The translations under genes and the position numbers were made by a program. This document shows, piece after piece, positions 29,608-38,995 of a stretch of DNA of 52,302 nucleotides (position 1 is its first letter; every line of letters begins with the position of its first letter). The notes below the pieces were generated by a model, which worked only from the letters and a program-made list of their open reading frames with translations, did not search any database and was not told where the DNA came from. The stretch lies in assembly GCA_030729785.1 (NCBI GenBank), contig JANQWS010000075.1, positions 1 through 52,302 of the forward strand, given 5' to 3'. Source of the DNA: Algoriphagus sp. GTDB lineage: Bacteria; Bacteroidota; Bacteroidia; Cytophagales; Cyclobacteriaceae.

Positions 29608-32342
29608 CGCGTACAACTCTTTATGTTACTAGTTTTCTAGCCCTATTTTTTTGTGGTTTAGCCATTTCCGCTTCTGCACAGCAGCAAGAGTCTCGTATTT
29701 CAGGACTTTTTACGGGAATTTCCTTTGAAAGATTCGTCGAATTGGTAGAAAAAGATAGCCCCTACCGATTTATTTTCAAGAAGGAGGAGTTGGCTGAAGT
29801 TACTGTTAATTTACAGGCAAATGGAGATAAGTTAGAAGATGTATTGGGAGTCATTTTTTTGAAATCGGAATTCACTTATACGGTTTCTAAAGAATTGGAA
29901 GTGTTTGTTTTTAAGGGAGAAAAGAAAGCAGTTGATTTTCTTCCTAATTATTTTCAGGCACCTTCTAAAGCCACTTCTTTAAGTTCGACGATTCAAGATG
30001 AGTTTGTTCGAAATCGTCGATACACGATCGGGGTACCTGGGCCAGGGACTGAAGCAAAACTCGAAGGAACGGTGATCAGTTTGGAAAATAATCTTCCTAT
30101 CGAAGGTGCTATTGTCTATGAAAAAGAGGCCATGCGGCAAGCGGTTACCAATAAGGAAGGAAAATTTGAATTGCTAGTACCCAAAGGAAATAAAACCTTA
30201 TTTATTCAAAATATTGGAGGCTATACCGAACAGCGACTGTTAACGATACAAGGAGATGCCACGCTAGAATTGAGTATTGGGGAAGGAATATTTTCATTAA
30301 ATGAAGTAGTGGTCCGTTCAGGGGCAATGTCGCAAGTGGCTCGTCCTGAAATGGGAGTACAGTCCCTTTCTGTCCAAGAAGTGAGACGACTTCCTGCTGT
30401 GATGGGAGAGGTAGACATCATAAAAGGATTGTTGACCATGCCTGGGGTAAATACAGCAGGAGAAGCTAGTGTCGGTTTTAATGTTCGTGGAGGTGCTGCG
30501 GATCAAAACTTAATTCTGATGGATCAAAATACACTTTTCAATCCTTCGCATTTATTTGGATTTTTCTCAGCGATCAATTCGGATATGGTAGGAGGGGTTG
30601 AATTGTATAAGTCTGGAATTCCTGCAAGCCTCGGAGGAAGGCTTTCCTCTGTATTGCAGGTGAACCCTAAGAAAGGGCGCTCTGATAAAATCGGAGGTTC
30701 TGGAGGAATTGGTCCGATGACTAGTCGATTTAGCTTGGAGGGACCATTGGGTGAAAAGACCACCTTCATTTTGGGTTCACGGCTTACCTATTCAGATTGG
30801 TTGCTTGATTTCCTTTCCGATAAAATAGATTTGGGGGCGAGCAGAGCAGCATTTTCTGATTTTAATGGAACAGTAACGCACGAATTGAGCCCAAAGGATA
30901 ACCTTCGACTCTCAGGGTATTTCAGCAAGGACTCTTTTCAATTTGATCCAGATACGGTCTATAGCTATTCCAATCAAAATGTAGCACTTACCTGGACACA
31001 TTATTTTAGCGATGCCTTAGAAGCGAATTTTTCAGTGGGTCAGGATGGGTATGATTTTGAGGTAGAAGGGGAAGACAACCCACTTAATGCCTACCAATAC
31101 CGATTTGATATCCGTCAGCAATTTATTAAAGCACACTTTCGTCAGGAAAAAGGGGGGCGTCACCTTTTGACTTATGGCGTACATGGTATTCATTACCAAC
31201 TAAATCCAGGAGAAATAATCCCTTTTGGATCTGAAAGCGGGGTAATCCAAGATCAAGTAGCTTCTGAAACTGCAATGGATTGGACTGTATACATTGGAGA
31301 TGAGGTAGAGATCAATGAGCAATGGGCTTTAAGTGGAGGTTTGCGTTACAATTTTTATTCCTATTTGGGCCCCCACACACTTCCAGTCTATGCTGCGGGT
31401 GAACCGTATTTCAAAGAGAACATTACAGGCGAAACCCAGTTCCAAGCTGGAAAATCTGTTCAATCGTATCATGGTCCTGAGTTTCGGTTTTCGGGGCGCT
31501 ATGCCATTTCTAATAGTAGTTCCTTGAAAGCAGGGATCAATTCCATGAGACAAAATATTCATTTATTAAGCAATTCATCGGTTATCACTCCGACAGACAC
31601 TTGGAAATTGAGTGACTCTTTTTTAAAGCCTCAACGGGGTATTCAATATGCTTTGGGTTACTTTAAAAATATGCAGCAAGGAGCACTTGAATTTTCGGCT
31701 GAGCTTTATTTCCGATCCATGCAGCAATTACTGGATTATCGTTCCGGCGCTAGCATTGTGTTAAATGATCGGATAGAGCAAGAAGTCCTGGTTACTCAAG
31801 GAAAGGCCTATGGGATGGAGCTGTACGTGAAGAAGTCCCAAGGAAAATTGAATGGTTCCCTAGCCTATACCTACAGTAGATCCTTGATGCGGACAGATCC
31901 TAGTGAGCAAAAGGAGCAGATCAACCGCTCAGAATGGTATCCGAGTAATTTTGACCAGCCACACAATGCAAATTTTGTAGGAAATTACGAGTTAAGTAAG
32001 CGGATTAATGTGACTCTTACAGGGAAGTACAGCACGGGTAGGCCAGTCACCTTACCCATTGCAAAGTTTAATTATGGTGGTTCAGAACGGGTTTATTTTT
32101 CTGATAGAAACTCTTTCAGGGTGCCAGATTATTTTCGAATGGACTTTTCGGTTAATCTTGAAGGCAATCACAAAGTATCTAAATTGGCACATGCCTCCTG
32201 GTCTTTCGGAGTATACAATGTCCTAGGAAGAGACAATGCTTATTCCATTTATTTTGTACCAGAAGGGGGGAAATTGAAAGGATACCAGCTTGCCATTTTT
32301 GCTGAGCCTATCCCATTTATCACCTATAACTTTAGATTTTAA
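29604..32342 (+). CDS. TonB-dependent receptor with STN and carboxypeptidase-regulatory-like domains
   Basis: This is a 912-residue outer-membrane receptor. In order it has a signal peptide ending SASAQ, a secretin/TonB N-terminal (STN) domain (about residues 30-110, containing FVELVEKDSPYRFIFKKEEL), a carboxypeptidase-regulatory-like domain (about 150-235, KLEGTVISLENNLPIEGA), a plug (about 245-365, with GFNVRGGAADQNLILMDQNT and SGIPASLGGRLSSVLQV) and a beta barrel ending in Phe (ITYNFRF). An STN domain can signal to an anti-sigma factor, but none is adjacent. The four-gene context suggests uptake of an unknown ligand. Confidence 0.95.
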   Translation: MTRTTLYVTSFLALFFCGLAISASAQQQESRISGLFTGISFERFVELVEKDSPYRFIFKKEELAEVTVNLQANGDKLEDVLGVIFLKSEFTYTVSKELEVFVFKGEKKAVDFLPNYFQAPSKATSLSSTIQDEFVRNRRYTIGVPGPGTEAKLEGTVISLENNLPIEGAIVYEKEAMRQAVTNKEGKFELLVPKGNKTLFIQNIGGYTEQRLLTIQGDATLELSIGEGIFSLNEVVVRSGAMSQVARPEMGVQSLSVQEVRRLPAVMGEVDIIKGLLTMPGVNTAGEASVGFNVRGGAADQNLILMDQNTLFNPSHLFGFFSAINSDMVGGVELYKSGIPASLGGRLSSVLQVNPKKGRSDKIGGSGGIGPMTSRFSLEGPLGEKTTFILGSRLTYSDWLLDFLSDKIDLGASRAAFSDFNGTVTHELSPKDNLRLSGYFSKDSFQFDPDTVYSYSNQNVALTWTHYFSDALEANFSVGQDGYDFEVEGEDNPLNAYQYRFDIRQQFIKAHFRQEKGGRHLLTYGVHGIHYQLNPGEIIPFGSESGVIQDQVASETAMDWTVYIGDEVEINEQWALSGGLRYNFYSYLGPHTLPVYAAGEPYFKENITGETQFQAGKSVQSYHGPEFRFSGRYAISNSSSLKAGINSMRQNIHLLSNSSVITPTDTWKLSDSFLKPQRGIQYALGYFKNMQQGALEFSAELYFRSMQQLLDYRSGASIVLNDRIEQEVLVTQGKAYGMELYVKKSQGKLNGSLAYTYSRSLMRTDPSEQKEQINRSEWYPSNFDQPHNANFVGNYELSKRINVTLTGKYSTGRPVTLPIAKFNYGGSERVYFSDRNSFRVPDYFRMDFSVNLEGNHKVSKLAHASWSFGVYNVLGRDNAYSIYFVPEGGKLKGYQLAIFAEPIPFITYNFRF

Positions 32343-33487
32343 TGCGAAACTTGGGAAGCCTTTTTTTGGTTCTTTTACCCCTTTTTTTTGGTTGCAGGAC
32401 TCCCTACGAACCGGAGGTTCCTGCGACTGAATTGAGTATCTTAGTGGTTGAAGGATATCTAGATACCCAGGGATTAAAAAGTGAATTAAAGCTAAGCCGA
32501 ACTGTCCCCTTAGCAGCAGAGGATGCATTTGCGCCAGAACAAGGGGCAATCGTGATGCTCAAGAATTCCAGTGGGCAGTCCTTTCCACTTACTGAATCTA
32601 CCCCAGGAATTTATCTGTTCGAAAAAGACATTGACGAGCAACAAACCTATGTAGTAGAAATCACCTTAAATTCTGGAGAGCGCTATGTTTCGGAATCCCT
32701 CCAGCCTATTGTTACTCCAGCTATTTTGGATGCAGGTTTTAAGCGGGATGAAGAAGGCGTTGAGGTTTTTGTTTCCACCCAAGGAACAGCAGATGCGGAT
32801 GACTTTTTGTGGACTTTTGAAGAGTCCTGGATTTACAGACCTAGGATTCGTAGCCCGTACGTATATGTGGCAGCAGAAAAAGAGGTAAGGACACGGACAA
32901 AGGAGGAGCAAAACTCACTTTGCTTCAAATCTGAAGTTAGCCCAGGAATACTTCTAGAAACAAGCTCTAGGTTTCGAGATCAAGTAGTTTTCCAAAAAAC
33001 CATCACCGAGATCCCACAAGGCGATGAGCGGATTATGGAGCGCTATAGTATTCTGGTCTCGCAAAAAGGATTGGCCTCCAAAGATGTTCCATTCTGGGAA
33101 ATTTTAAAGAAAAACACCGAAGATATTGGTTCTATTTTTAGCCCACTCCCTTCGTTAATTGGAGGAAATATTATAAGTCTGGATCCTGCTAGGAATCCAG
33201 TTCTTGGCCAAGTAAGCTTAGGAGTAATTCGACAAAAAAGAATTTTTATCAACTTACAAGAGGTCAGTCCTTGGAATTACTTAGATCCCACTTTCAATGA
33301 TTGTGTCATTGCAGAGGAGGTTGTGTTAAAAAAAGACTACGATGCCACTTTTGGCAATGGAGCAGTGGTACCGGCCAGAGCATTTATGGTAGGAACCACT
33401 ATTGTTGGGTATTACCCCTCCTCCAAAAGGTGCACCGATTGCACGCTTTATGCTTCCAAACTTAAACCCTCTTTTTGGGTAGACTAA
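32342..33487 (+). CDS. DUF4249 family lipoprotein
   Basis: The 381-residue product starts with a lipoprotein signal (LFLVLLPLFFGC lipobox, Cys 18), then the DUF4249 pattern YEPEVPATELSILVVEGYLD and repeated Ig-like strands; the C-terminal part has a paired-Cys segment (YPSSKRCTDCTLYASKLKPS). DUF4249 proteins are regularly encoded just after STN-type TonB receptors in Bacteroidota and probably act as their surface or periplasmic lipoprotein partner, by analogy to SusD; the ligand is unknown. The ATG overlaps the receptor stop (TAATG). Confidence 0.9.
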   Translation: MRNLGSLFLVLLPLFFGCRTPYEPEVPATELSILVVEGYLDTQGLKSELKLSRTVPLAAEDAFAPEQGAIVMLKNSSGQSFPLTESTPGIYLFEKDIDEQQTYVVEITLNSGERYVSESLQPIVTPAILDAGFKRDEEGVEVFVSTQGTADADDFLWTFEESWIYRPRIRSPYVYVAAEKEVRTRTKEEQNSLCFKSEVSPGILLETSSRFRDQVVFQKTITEIPQGDERIMERYSILVSQKGLASKDVPFWEILKKNTEDIGSIFSPLPSLIGGNIISLDPARNPVLGQVSLGVIRQKRIFINLQEVSPWNYLDPTFNDCVIAEEVVLKKDYDATFGNGAVVPARAFMVGTTIVGYYPSSKRCTDCTLYASKLKPSFWVD

Positions 33488-33491
33488 TGCT

Positions 33492-35102
33492 ATGCAGAAA
33501 ACTATAAACGATTTGGAAGTAAGAAATCCCACTATTCCCTTCCAGTTTTTAAGTATACTCCTCCTCTTTTTCAATTGGGGAGCCATCACCTATGCCCAAG
33601 AGGCTCCAGGTGAGGAAAAGGTATCTTTCCATACCCCAAAAACCCTTTATTTTTCAAGCGAAAAAATTTGGTTTCAAGCCCAGGTGAATCTTGGGGAAAT
33701 ACCCAGCCCTTCACAGGTATTGTATGCAGAATTGGTGGATCGAAATTCCAATTCCATTGCCCATGTGAAGGTTCCTTTGCAAGAAGGGAAGGCATTGAAT
33801 TTTATTCCCTTATCCGACCAGATACCTTCAGATCAGTATTTGGTTCGCGTATATACCAGGATTAGCCCTTATTTGAATTTTAAGCAAGGAATCGCACAAC
33901 AGTTTGTTACGATTATCAATCCAAAAATTCCTCCCCAGGAGACAGAGACATCGAAACGAAACTTAAAATTTGTATCCAAGAGTTATTCCAAGGGAGAAAG
34001 GGTGGACTTCACTTCATCCAGGACTCCTTCCTCCGTGGTTGCTTCGGGTATTGCTATCGCAAATCCATTTTTGGAAGAGGAACACCGGCAATGGTTAGCA
34101 GAAGAAGTGTATGAGCCACTGCCATCAAAAGGGATTTTTCCCGAGCTTTTTGGCCACCTAGTTCAAGCGAAAGTTTCAAATTTGGACACGACGCTCACCT
34201 ATTTTCTTTCGCTTCATGGAGGTAAAAGTGCGTTGTTTACAGATCATGTGGATGAATCGGGAACCCTTATTTTTGACGCAGGAGGACTTCGGGATTGGGA
34301 GCGTTTGATTGTACAGCTGGAGAATGGGGATGAAATTCCAGGATTGGAATTGGTTTCTCCCTTGATCACTACGCAGTTTCGTGCTGGATTTATCTTTCCC
34401 GAACTGTATTTAGCAGAAGAGGACCTTCCGATGCTTCAGCCTTTGCTCAAGGCAGCAGTGGTCCAAGCAAATTACTTAGAAGATGCAAGTCAGGATCCAT
34501 TTGAAGTGGTTACTGGTTTTGTCGCGGACTACACGTTTAACCTAGATGATTATACACGATTTGAATCCGTTGAAACCATCTTGAAAGAATATGTTCCAAG
34601 TGTATCCGTTCGGATGAAGGATAAGAAAAAAACATTTCGGCTATTGAATGAGGCCGATAAAAATGTGTTTGATGAAAATCCCCTCATCTTAGTCGATGCG
34701 ATGCCGGTTTTCGATTCAGACTTATTGGCTTCATTTAATCCCAAATTTCTCCAATCCTTGGAAGTGTTGAACCGTGAGTTTTACCTGAATGACCGAATTT
34801 ATCCTGGCGTCCTTAGTTTCTCCAGCTATTCCAATAATTTTGGATTATTTCCTTTGGCGCCAGCGGCACGTTTTTTTGACTACTTAGGCTTACAGCCTGC
34901 CGTTCGTTTGGATGTTCGTCAATTTGAAAAACCATCTAGCAGTTTGCGTATTCCTGATTGGCGAACGATTCTTTTTTGGGGAGCCAATGTAGAGAAAGTA
35001 AGCACTCAGCTTCCTGATCTGAAAGGACACTTTGTGTTTTGGGAGCAGCAAAAATTAAATGGAGAATTGGTGCTAGTTCGCACCTACTTTGAAGTGAAAT
35101 AG
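33492..35102 (+). CDS. Secreted MG2-like domain protein of unknown function
   Basis: The 536-residue product begins with an unusually long n-region then a hydrophobic core ending GAITYAQ, cleaved before EAPGE. Residues ~30-125 resemble an alpha-2-macroglobulin MG2 domain (TPKTLYFSSEKIWFQAQVNL, then QYLVRVYTRISPYLNF). The middle has further beta-rich segments and the C-terminal ~200 residues contain LRLLNEADK-like helices and a strand-rich end (WEQQKLNGELVLVRTYFEVK). Full-length assignment is not possible. It starts 4 bases after DUF4249 and ends the operon; a co-function with the receptor is inferred. Confidence 0.7.
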   Translation: MQKTINDLEVRNPTIPFQFLSILLLFFNWGAITYAQEAPGEEKVSFHTPKTLYFSSEKIWFQAQVNLGEIPSPSQVLYAELVDRNSNSIAHVKVPLQEGKALNFIPLSDQIPSDQYLVRVYTRISPYLNFKQGIAQQFVTIINPKIPPQETETSKRNLKFVSKSYSKGERVDFTSSRTPSSVVASGIAIANPFLEEEHRQWLAEEVYEPLPSKGIFPELFGHLVQAKVSNLDTTLTYFLSLHGGKSALFTDHVDESGTLIFDAGGLRDWERLIVQLENGDEIPGLELVSPLITTQFRAGFIFPELYLAEEDLPMLQPLLKAAVVQANYLEDASQDPFEVVTGFVADYTFNLDDYTRFESVETILKEYVPSVSVRMKDKKKTFRLLNEADKNVFDENPLILVDAMPVFDSDLLASFNPKFLQSLEVLNREFYLNDRIYPGVLSFSSYSNNFGLFPLAPAARFFDYLGLQPAVRLDVRQFEKPSSSLRIPDWRTILFWGANVEKVSTQLPDLKGHFVFWEQQKLNGELVLVRTYFEVK

Positions 35103-35137
35103 CCTCATTTTTACTAAAACGAAGGGCTACTTTCCCC

Positions 35138-37828
35138 TTAATCTGGAATCAAAAATTCCATTAGCCTTTTTCCCTCTCGAGTCCTTAGGTGGTATTGGCC
35201 TAGTTTAGGGTGATGACTGACTTGGATCTCTCCATTACTAGGCAATGGGGAATTAATTAGTAAGGTGCCTCTACTATCGTAAATGTACCCTAGTTTGGTT
35301 TCCAAATCAGTAATGGCAATAATTTTTCGTGAGGGGCCAAAATCAAAATAACCTACCCATACTTGGTTTCCTTCCTTGGGTACTGTCATTATTTCGCTCA
35401 GTTGATTATCGAATAGTTGTACCTTATTGAATTGTTCAAGGAGAAATAAGCTTGCTCCCCTTTTTTGATCTTGTGTGCTACGAAATCGATCATCTCGATT
35501 GGCTTTTTGTAGTTGGGTTTTTTTCAGAATTTCTCCATCAAAAGACAATTCAACGATTTCTCCACGAGTCGTTATTCCCTGTAGGAGTGGATTTGCACCT
35601 TTGATTAGTACGAGAGGGCCACTAATCTCAGTGGGTAGTTGAAGTGGTGATCCTGCTTGGAATTCTCCTCTTCGATTAAACAAGTACAGTTTACTAGAAA
35701 TGCCTAGTGCAACCATAAAATCTCCTTTTCCAGGTACTCGTGCATGAAAAGGAGCCCCTAATGTGGGTTCCCCTAGCCGCATAGGATTCCAGCCTTCCAA
35801 GGCTTGGCCCGATTTATCCAAGAGCCATAAGTTGCCAGCCTCTGTAGCTATGAAAAAGCGATAGGATTTATTATTGTCATAATCTACTAGGCTGAAGTGT
35901 GTGATTTTCTCACCTACCAAGGCTATTGGAAATCCAGGTAAGGGGTCACCAAGTCTGTCAATGGCATATAGTTTTTCGGCTGTAGCCAGTAAAACCTGTA
36001 GTTTTCCATTAGTGTAGTAATCAATTTGGATGGGGTCAGCAATCAGTGGCCCATCTAATTGTTGCGTATAAACCTGTTCTCCAGTAGAATTAATTAGGTA
36101 GAGGACCTGATTTTGATCTTGAACGATTAAGTCCTCTGTACCGTCATTAAAGTTTTTGATTGCTTTTGGCCCATAGGTCAAATTTTCGGAAAAGGTCAAC
36201 TCTTTTTCATTGGCTAATTCAAAGGATTTTATCTCTTGAGTGTTGGTAGGCATCTCCTTGGAATAATTTATGAAGAGGGTAGCTTCTGGGCCTGATGAAG
36301 TTTGTTGGACACGAAGGCCCAAGGTGGTAAAGGGCTGAAGTTCTGCCCTAAATTTTTGAATGAACGTGCTCCAACTTGGGTTTGTAGTTTGGATCCACTG
36401 TGGCCAAATTTTTGAAAGTAAAAAGGTTTTGCTGTACCCTGTTGTTGGAGACAGGAGGTTTTTAACTTTTTCCGGATTTTTTGCCCAAGTGTTGCCTTGA
36501 CTATAATCGTCTATCAGCCATTTCATTCCCTTTGCTGAATTACTCATAATTAGGATTGAGCCGAGTTGGGTAATGTAAGTTTGACTAAATCCTGCAAATC
36601 GTCCATTGAAGAGGTGGGCAGGAAAATTTTCCTCTGGAAATAGTACTATCTGCTGTTCTAGATACTGGTCAACTGGGTAGAAATCAGTCGTATCTCGGTA
36701 TTCCTTTAGAAGTTGCCAGGCTTGTTCGGGGTGTTCGCTTTTTAACAACAGTGCTAAATTCTTTTGAGAGGGTGTCACCGATTCAAGCTCTAAAAAATAC
36801 TGTTCACCGCTTAGGTAATCGTAAAATCCTCTATCAATAAGTCGTGTTTGAACTTCCCCGCTTACGGTAGATTTAGCCTCAAAAGAGCGATGTTGAATTT
36901 TTTGAGTTTCGTAGAAATCCTTTAAGTTGAATTGGGTGACGGTGTGTGTTCGTAAGGGAATTACAGTTTCAAATTCGTGGAATTGGGCTTGAATAGCAGG
37001 TAAAAAATCTACTTCCGGAAGGCCAAAAACTGGGCCTTTAAAAATCAATTGCTCCTTTTCAAATTCCAAGTTCAAGGCCATCAAATGATCGGATACTTTA
37101 AGTTCCTGGAGCAACTGGGAGGATTTTTTTGTACTTACTCCATTGAGTAGTTTGGCAAATCCTTTAGAAGAAAGCAATAGCCTTCCGAATCCGGATGAAT
37201 TGGTGGACTGTCCGCTTAATTTGTGAGAAATGGGATCGGCATCTTCACTCAAGAATAATCGAATAGCCTCCTCAATTACAAACGAAGACGAGGAGATCAG
37301 TAGGACGTTATTGAGCAAGGTGATGCTCCATTGGACACTGTTACTGGTATTGAAAATGTCAATAATTTCTTGATTGCTGTATTTTCTTGTTTGAAAGCGG
37401 GTGGTAGGAATTTCTAGTTGTTGCAGTTCTTTCAAAAATTCATTACCGGAAGTGACTCCAAAGTTTACGGTATACAGTAAACTGAATTTATCAGACCCGA
37501 CAGCATGATAACTGAGAGTGACTTGCTTGTTTCTAAGGGTTTTGCTTACAAACCCCTTTTCCCCGACTAGGCTGTCTATAGAAACTAATTGTTTGTTTAG
37601 GGTTTCAAATACTGGAATTTTTGCTAATTCCTCCCATAAGGCTTGTTGCTGCAAGGTTTGCCAAGTGAAATCTGCTTGATGGGTTTCGAAAAGGAAAATC
37701 ACATCGTTCGAGATTAAATCCAAGCTATTGATAGGTCTGGATAAAATAAACCGGTGGTACAATTCATAACTGCCCCAGCTTCCTAGGGACAGCAATAAAA
37801 TAACCAGCAAGCTTTTCCAAATCTTCAT
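35138..37828 (-). CDS. Large membrane-anchored protein with propeller-like C-terminal half
   Basis: The 896-residue product has one N-terminal membrane anchor (about residues 4-22, WKSLLVILLLSLGSWGSYEL). Residues ~30-530 resemble the DUF3352-type substrate-like periplasmic region with repeated alpha/beta stretches. From about 555 to the end there are recurring strands of the WD/PQQ/FG-GAP type (LYAIDRLGDPLPGFPIALVG, GNLWLLDKSGQALEGWNPMR, KLYLFNRRGEFQAGSPLQLP, KLGYIYDSRGTLLINSPLPS), each ending in a small turn with Asp/Arg-Gly. Function is unknown. It is convergent with the MG2-like gene, 35 bases apart, and is not part of that operon. Confidence 0.7.
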   Translation of the reverse strand: MKIWKSLLVILLLSLGSWGSYELYHRFILSRPINSLDLISNDVIFLFETHQADFTWQTLQQQALWEELAKIPVFETLNKQLVSIDSLVGEKGFVSKTLRNKQVTLSYHAVGSDKFSLLYTVNFGVTSGNEFLKELQQLEIPTTRFQTRKYSNQEIIDIFNTSNSVQWSITLLNNVLLISSSSFVIEEAIRLFLSEDADPISHKLSGQSTNSSGFGRLLLSSKGFAKLLNGVSTKKSSQLLQELKVSDHLMALNLEFEKEQLIFKGPVFGLPEVDFLPAIQAQFHEFETVIPLRTHTVTQFNLKDFYETQKIQHRSFEAKSTVSGEVQTRLIDRGFYDYLSGEQYFLELESVTPSQKNLALLLKSEHPEQAWQLLKEYRDTTDFYPVDQYLEQQIVLFPEENFPAHLFNGRFAGFSQTYITQLGSILIMSNSAKGMKWLIDDYSQGNTWAKNPEKVKNLLSPTTGYSKTFLLSKIWPQWIQTTNPSWSTFIQKFRAELQPFTTLGLRVQQTSSGPEATLFINYSKEMPTNTQEIKSFELANEKELTFSENLTYGPKAIKNFNDGTEDLIVQDQNQVLYLINSTGEQVYTQQLDGPLIADPIQIDYYTNGKLQVLLATAEKLYAIDRLGDPLPGFPIALVGEKITHFSLVDYDNNKSYRFFIATEAGNLWLLDKSGQALEGWNPMRLGEPTLGAPFHARVPGKGDFMVALGISSKLYLFNRRGEFQAGSPLQLPTEISGPLVLIKGANPLLQGITTRGEIVELSFDGEILKKTQLQKANRDDRFRSTQDQKRGASLFLLEQFNKVQLFDNQLSEIMTVPKEGNQVWVGYFDFGPSRKIIAITDLETKLGYIYDSRGTLLINSPLPSNGEIQVSHHPKLGQYHLRTREGKRLMEFLIPD

Positions 37829-37858
37829 GTAAGCAAAAGTAGGGTAGCGAATAAAAGA

Positions 37859-37897
37859 GGCCTAAGAAACTAATCAGGAAGAAAAGTGTCTTAGGCC
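37859..37897 (-). terminator. Intrinsic terminator after mdh (minus strand)
   Basis: Read on the minus strand, GGCCTAAGA pairs with TCTTAGGCC, a perfect 9-bp stem with a 21-base loop, followed by CTCTTTTATT. It begins 22 bases after the mdh stop. Confidence 0.75.
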
Positions 37898-37919
37898 CTG
37901 AAATAAGATTGATTTCAGA

Positions 37920-38855
37920 TTAATTGCTCAAGCGGTCCAACACTTGCATTACTTCCTTTACGTGTCCTCTTGAGGTTTCTAAAAGTTGTTGTTCCTCGGG
38001 ATTTAGTGCCAGTTCAATTACCTTTTCAATCCCGTTTTTACCTAGAATTACCGGTACACCTAAGTAGCAATCGTCAATTCCGTATTCTCCATCAAGTTTA
38101 ATGCATACGGGGAAGACTCTGCGTTGATTTTTTAAAATCGCTTCTACCATTTGCGCAGCAGCAGCCCCTGGCGCATACCAAGCAGATGTACCCATGAGTT
38201 TTACGAGTTCCCCTCCACCAAACTTAGTTCGTTCGATAATGGCGTCAAGTTTATCTTTGGCTACAAGTTCGGTAACAGGGATACCAGCTACTGTGGTGTA
38301 GCGTGGTAGTGGCACCATGGTGTCACCATGTCCTCCCATCAAAATAGCTTGTATTTCTTTGCCTGATACATTCAATTCTTCGGCAAGAAAAGCTCTGTAG
38401 CGGGCAGTATCCAAAATTCCAGCCATTCCAATAACTTTTGTGCGGGGCAATCCTGAAGTTAAATGCGCTTGGTAGGTCATCACATCCAATGGATTTGACA
38501 CCACAATGATGATGGCGTTTGGAGAATATTTCACCACGTTCTCTGTGACAGACTTGACGATTCCAGCATTGGTTTCAATCAAATCATCCCGAGTCATCCC
38601 AGGTTTTCTAGGTAATCCAGAAGTAATTACCACCACATCAGAATTTGCAGTTTTGCTGTAGTCGTTGGTGCTTCCTACAGTACGGCTATCGTATTGATTG
38701 ATCGGTGCTTTTTGCCAAATATCAAGTGCTTTGCCTTCGGCAACCCCTTCTTTAATGTCAATTAAAACGATTTCTTCAGCTACTTCACGATACGCCAATA
38801 CATCGGCACAGGTTGCTCCTACATTTCCTGCACCCACAACGGTTACTTTGCTCAT
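37920..38855 (-). CDS. mdh: Malate dehydrogenase
   Basis: Mdh oxidises malate to oxaloacetate with NAD in the TCA cycle. The product is 311 residues of the LDH-like MDH group. The NAD-binding GxGxxG is GAGNVGATCADVLA with Asp in VLIDIKEGVAEGKALDI (NAD specificity). Substrate loop residues are in SGLPRKPGMTRDDL, catalytic Asp in SNPLDVMTY with GILDTARYR, and catalytic His in MGGHGDTMVPLPRY. The minus-strand gene ends at a clear terminator; no strong promoter is seen upstream. Confidence 0.97.
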   Translation of the reverse strand: MSKVTVVGAGNVGATCADVLAYREVAEEIVLIDIKEGVAEGKALDIWQKAPINQYDSRTVGSTNDYSKTANSDVVVITSGLPRKPGMTRDDLIETNAGIVKSVTENVVKYSPNAIIIVVSNPLDVMTYQAHLTSGLPRTKVIGMAGILDTARYRAFLAEELNVSGKEIQAILMGGHGDTMVPLPRYTTVAGIPVTELVAKDKLDAIIERTKFGGGELVKLMGTSAWYAPGAAAAQMVEAILKNQRRVFPVCIKLDGEYGIDDCYLGVPVILGKNGIEKVIELALNPEEQQLLETSRGHVKEVMQVLDRLSN

Positions 38856-38995
38856 ATTTTTATGGTTTTTGGTTTGAATGCCTTTTAATTCGGCTCTAAG
38901 TTACTAAGGGATACTTAGGAATAGAAACCGCTGCTGGATAAGTTTGTTGACAATTGATTTTTTTTGAACTAGATTTTTTTGAGTAACCCCAAATA

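Noticed and set aside
35103-35137. Bidirectional terminator between the convergent MG2-like and propeller-like genes
   Set aside because: Only a 5-bp AAGGG/CCCTT stem can be formed, without a good T-tract on either strand.
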